DNA from: Rhodocyclaceae bacterium | GTDB lineage: Bacteria > Pseudomonadota > Gammaproteobacteria > Burkholderiales > Rhodocyclaceae | NCBI GenBank assembly: GCA_026417115.1 | Contig: JAOADW010000044.1 | Span: forward strand, 1 to 44,123 | Direction of reading: 5' to 3' | Length of the DNA: 44,123 bases | Part shown: positions 43,229 to 44,123 of the stretch, piece after piece | Position numbering within the stretch: position 1 is the stretch's first letter | Layout of the letters: the number at the start of each line of letters is the position of its first letter | Translations under genes and position numbers: made by a program | Notes under the pieces: model-generated | What the model saw: only the letters and a program-made list of their open reading frames with translations | Told to the model about the DNA's origin: nothing | Database searches by the model: none

Positions 43229-44123
43229 TGCGTAGCATCCTGGTCACGGGCGGCCTCGGCTATATCGGCAGTCATACCGTCGTCGAGCTGATGGCCGCTG
43301 GCCATGACGTGACGATCATCGACAATCTCTCGAACAGCAAAGCAAGCGTGCTCGACCGGCTTGGCGAGATCTGCGGCCGTCGCCCAGCCTTCTATGAGGG
43401 CGACATCCGCGATCGCGCCGCGGTGCGCGTCGCGCTTTCCGGCTGCCAGGCGGTGATTCATTTCGCTGGGCTGAAGGCGGTGGGCGAATCGGTCGCCAAG
43501 CCATTGGCCTACTATGACAACAACGTCATTGGCAGCATCCGGTTGTTCGAGGCGATGGCGGAAGCAGGCGTCAAAACGCTGGTTTTTTCTTCTTCGGCAA
43601 CCGTTTATGGCAACCCGCAGACGGTGCCGATCCCAGAGGATGCGCCGCTTGGGGCGACCAATCCCTATGGCCGCACGAAGTTGATGATCGAGGACATCTT
43701 GCGCGACCTTCATGCGGCGGATGACGCTTGGCGCATCGCTCTTTTGCGCTATTTCAACCCCGTCGGCGCACACCCTTCCGGACGCATCGGCGAGGACCCC
43801 CAGGGCGTTCCCAACAATCTGATGCCTTATATCGCGCAGGTGGCCGTCGGTAAACGGCCCTATTTATCCGTCTTCGGCGACGACTATCCCACTCCCGATG
43901 GCACCGGCGTGCGCGATTACATTCATGTCGTCGACCTCGCGCTCGGACACCTCGCCGCGCTTGCCGTCCTTGCCCGGGAAGGCGGGCTCCTCACTGTCAA
44001 TTTGGGCACTGGTCGTGGATATTCGGTGCTCGAAATGGTGCGTGCCTTCGAGAAGGCTTCTGGCCGGCCGATACCCTATCGCATTGCGCCGCGCCGGCCC
44101 GGCGATGTCGCCTGCTGTTACGC
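43228..44123 (+). CDS. galE: UDP-glucose 4-epimerase, cut by the window edge
   Basis: At least 298 residues of a short-chain dehydrogenase-type epimerase converting UDP-glucose and UDP-galactose. The NAD motif reads [10 protein letters not shown] (residues 7-16); the catalytic Ser123 lies in SSSATVYG, and Tyr147-Lys151 in [17 protein letters not shown] and [10 protein letters not shown] are the usual substrate-site segments. The frame has no stop within the window. ATG 43228 is preceded by a strong GGAGG and overlaps the dadA stop by one base, which supports one transcript. Confidence 0.95.
   Translation, partial: MRSILVTGGLGYIGSHTVVELMAAGHDVTIIDNLSNSKASVLDRLGEICGRRPAFYEGDIRDRAAVRVALSGCQAVIHFAGLKAVGESVAKPLAYYDNNVIGSIRLFEAMAEAGVKTLVFSSSATVYGNPQTVPIPEDAPLGATNPYGRTKLMIEDILRDLHAADDAWRIALLRYFNPVGAHPSGRIGEDPQGVPNNLMPYIAQVAVGKRPYLSVFGDDYPTPDGTGVRDYIHVVDLALGHLAALAVLAREGGLLTVNLGTGRGYSVLEMVRAFEKASGRPIPYRIAPRRPGDVACCY

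Noticed and set aside
1-44123. CRISPR array, prophage, insertion sequence or integron
   Set aside because: No spaced direct repeats, transposase, integrase or phage structural gene is visible.

Overview
The window looks like a stretch of a high-GC betaproteobacterial chromosome. The evidence is the ribosomal cluster rpsF-priB-rpsR-rplI followed by dnaB, a class-typical prfB with its programmed frameshift, and the betaproteobacterial style of many proteins (MnmC, MtfA, YciB, MaoC-phosphotransacetylase fusion). Hydrogenophilaceae, Rhodocyclaceae or a related family is my inference; no database search was possible. I see no insertion sequence, prophage or CRISPR array, and nearly all genes have intact reading frames.

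Layout. (1) 1-420: a truncated minus-strand gene behind a near-consensus promoter, two perfect DnaA boxes, a short GGGGACA repeat cluster, and a tRNA-Arg(CCT) with its terminator. (2) 422-4556: an HDOD gene facing the rpsF-priB-rpsR-rplI operon and dnaB. (3) 4579-6991: a translationally coupled minus-strand trio (Mth938-like protein, Bcp peroxiredoxin, PIN-PhoH ATPase). (4) 7009-11046: alaA-like aminotransferase, homoserine dehydrogenase and threonine synthase, an amino-acid biosynthesis cluster. (5) 11125-18834: a small membrane protein, HU, an MFS transporter, gltX, a glycine-zipper envelope protein, mnmC and lysS. (6) 18844-19500: a poorly conserved stretch with a frameshifted Phd-like antitoxin remnant.

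(7) 19645-29686: a ten-gene chemotaxis operon read leftwards as cheY, a receptor-like protein with a CheZ-like C-terminus, a STAS protein, cheA, an mcp, cheW, cheR, cheB, cheD and an HDOD gene. A sigma-70 type promoter lies about 240 bases upstream of cheY. No flagellar, pilus or motor gene is visible here. (8) 30083-34033: prfB, a MarC-family protein, and the receiver-PAS-GGDEF-EAL protein that ends the next operon. (9) 34044-39145: phosphotransacetylase-like fusion, acetate kinase and a sensor kinase, whose start overlaps the acetate kinase stop, all leading into the GGDEF-EAL response regulator. (10) 39204-41921: MtfA peptidase, a parvulin isomerase, BolA, YciI and YciB. (11) 41966-44123: dadA-like and a galE that runs off the window.

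The most interesting regions are the chemotaxis operon and the acetate operon. In the first, a receptor-like protein carries the CheZ catalytic D-x-x-x-Q signature, CheD and that same protein share an identical C-terminal KIELF, and CheA carries a sequence matching the MshEN c-di-GMP-binding motif. In the second, acetyl-phosphate enzymes are co-transcribed, and partly coupled in translation, with a histidine kinase and a c-di-GMP response regulator.
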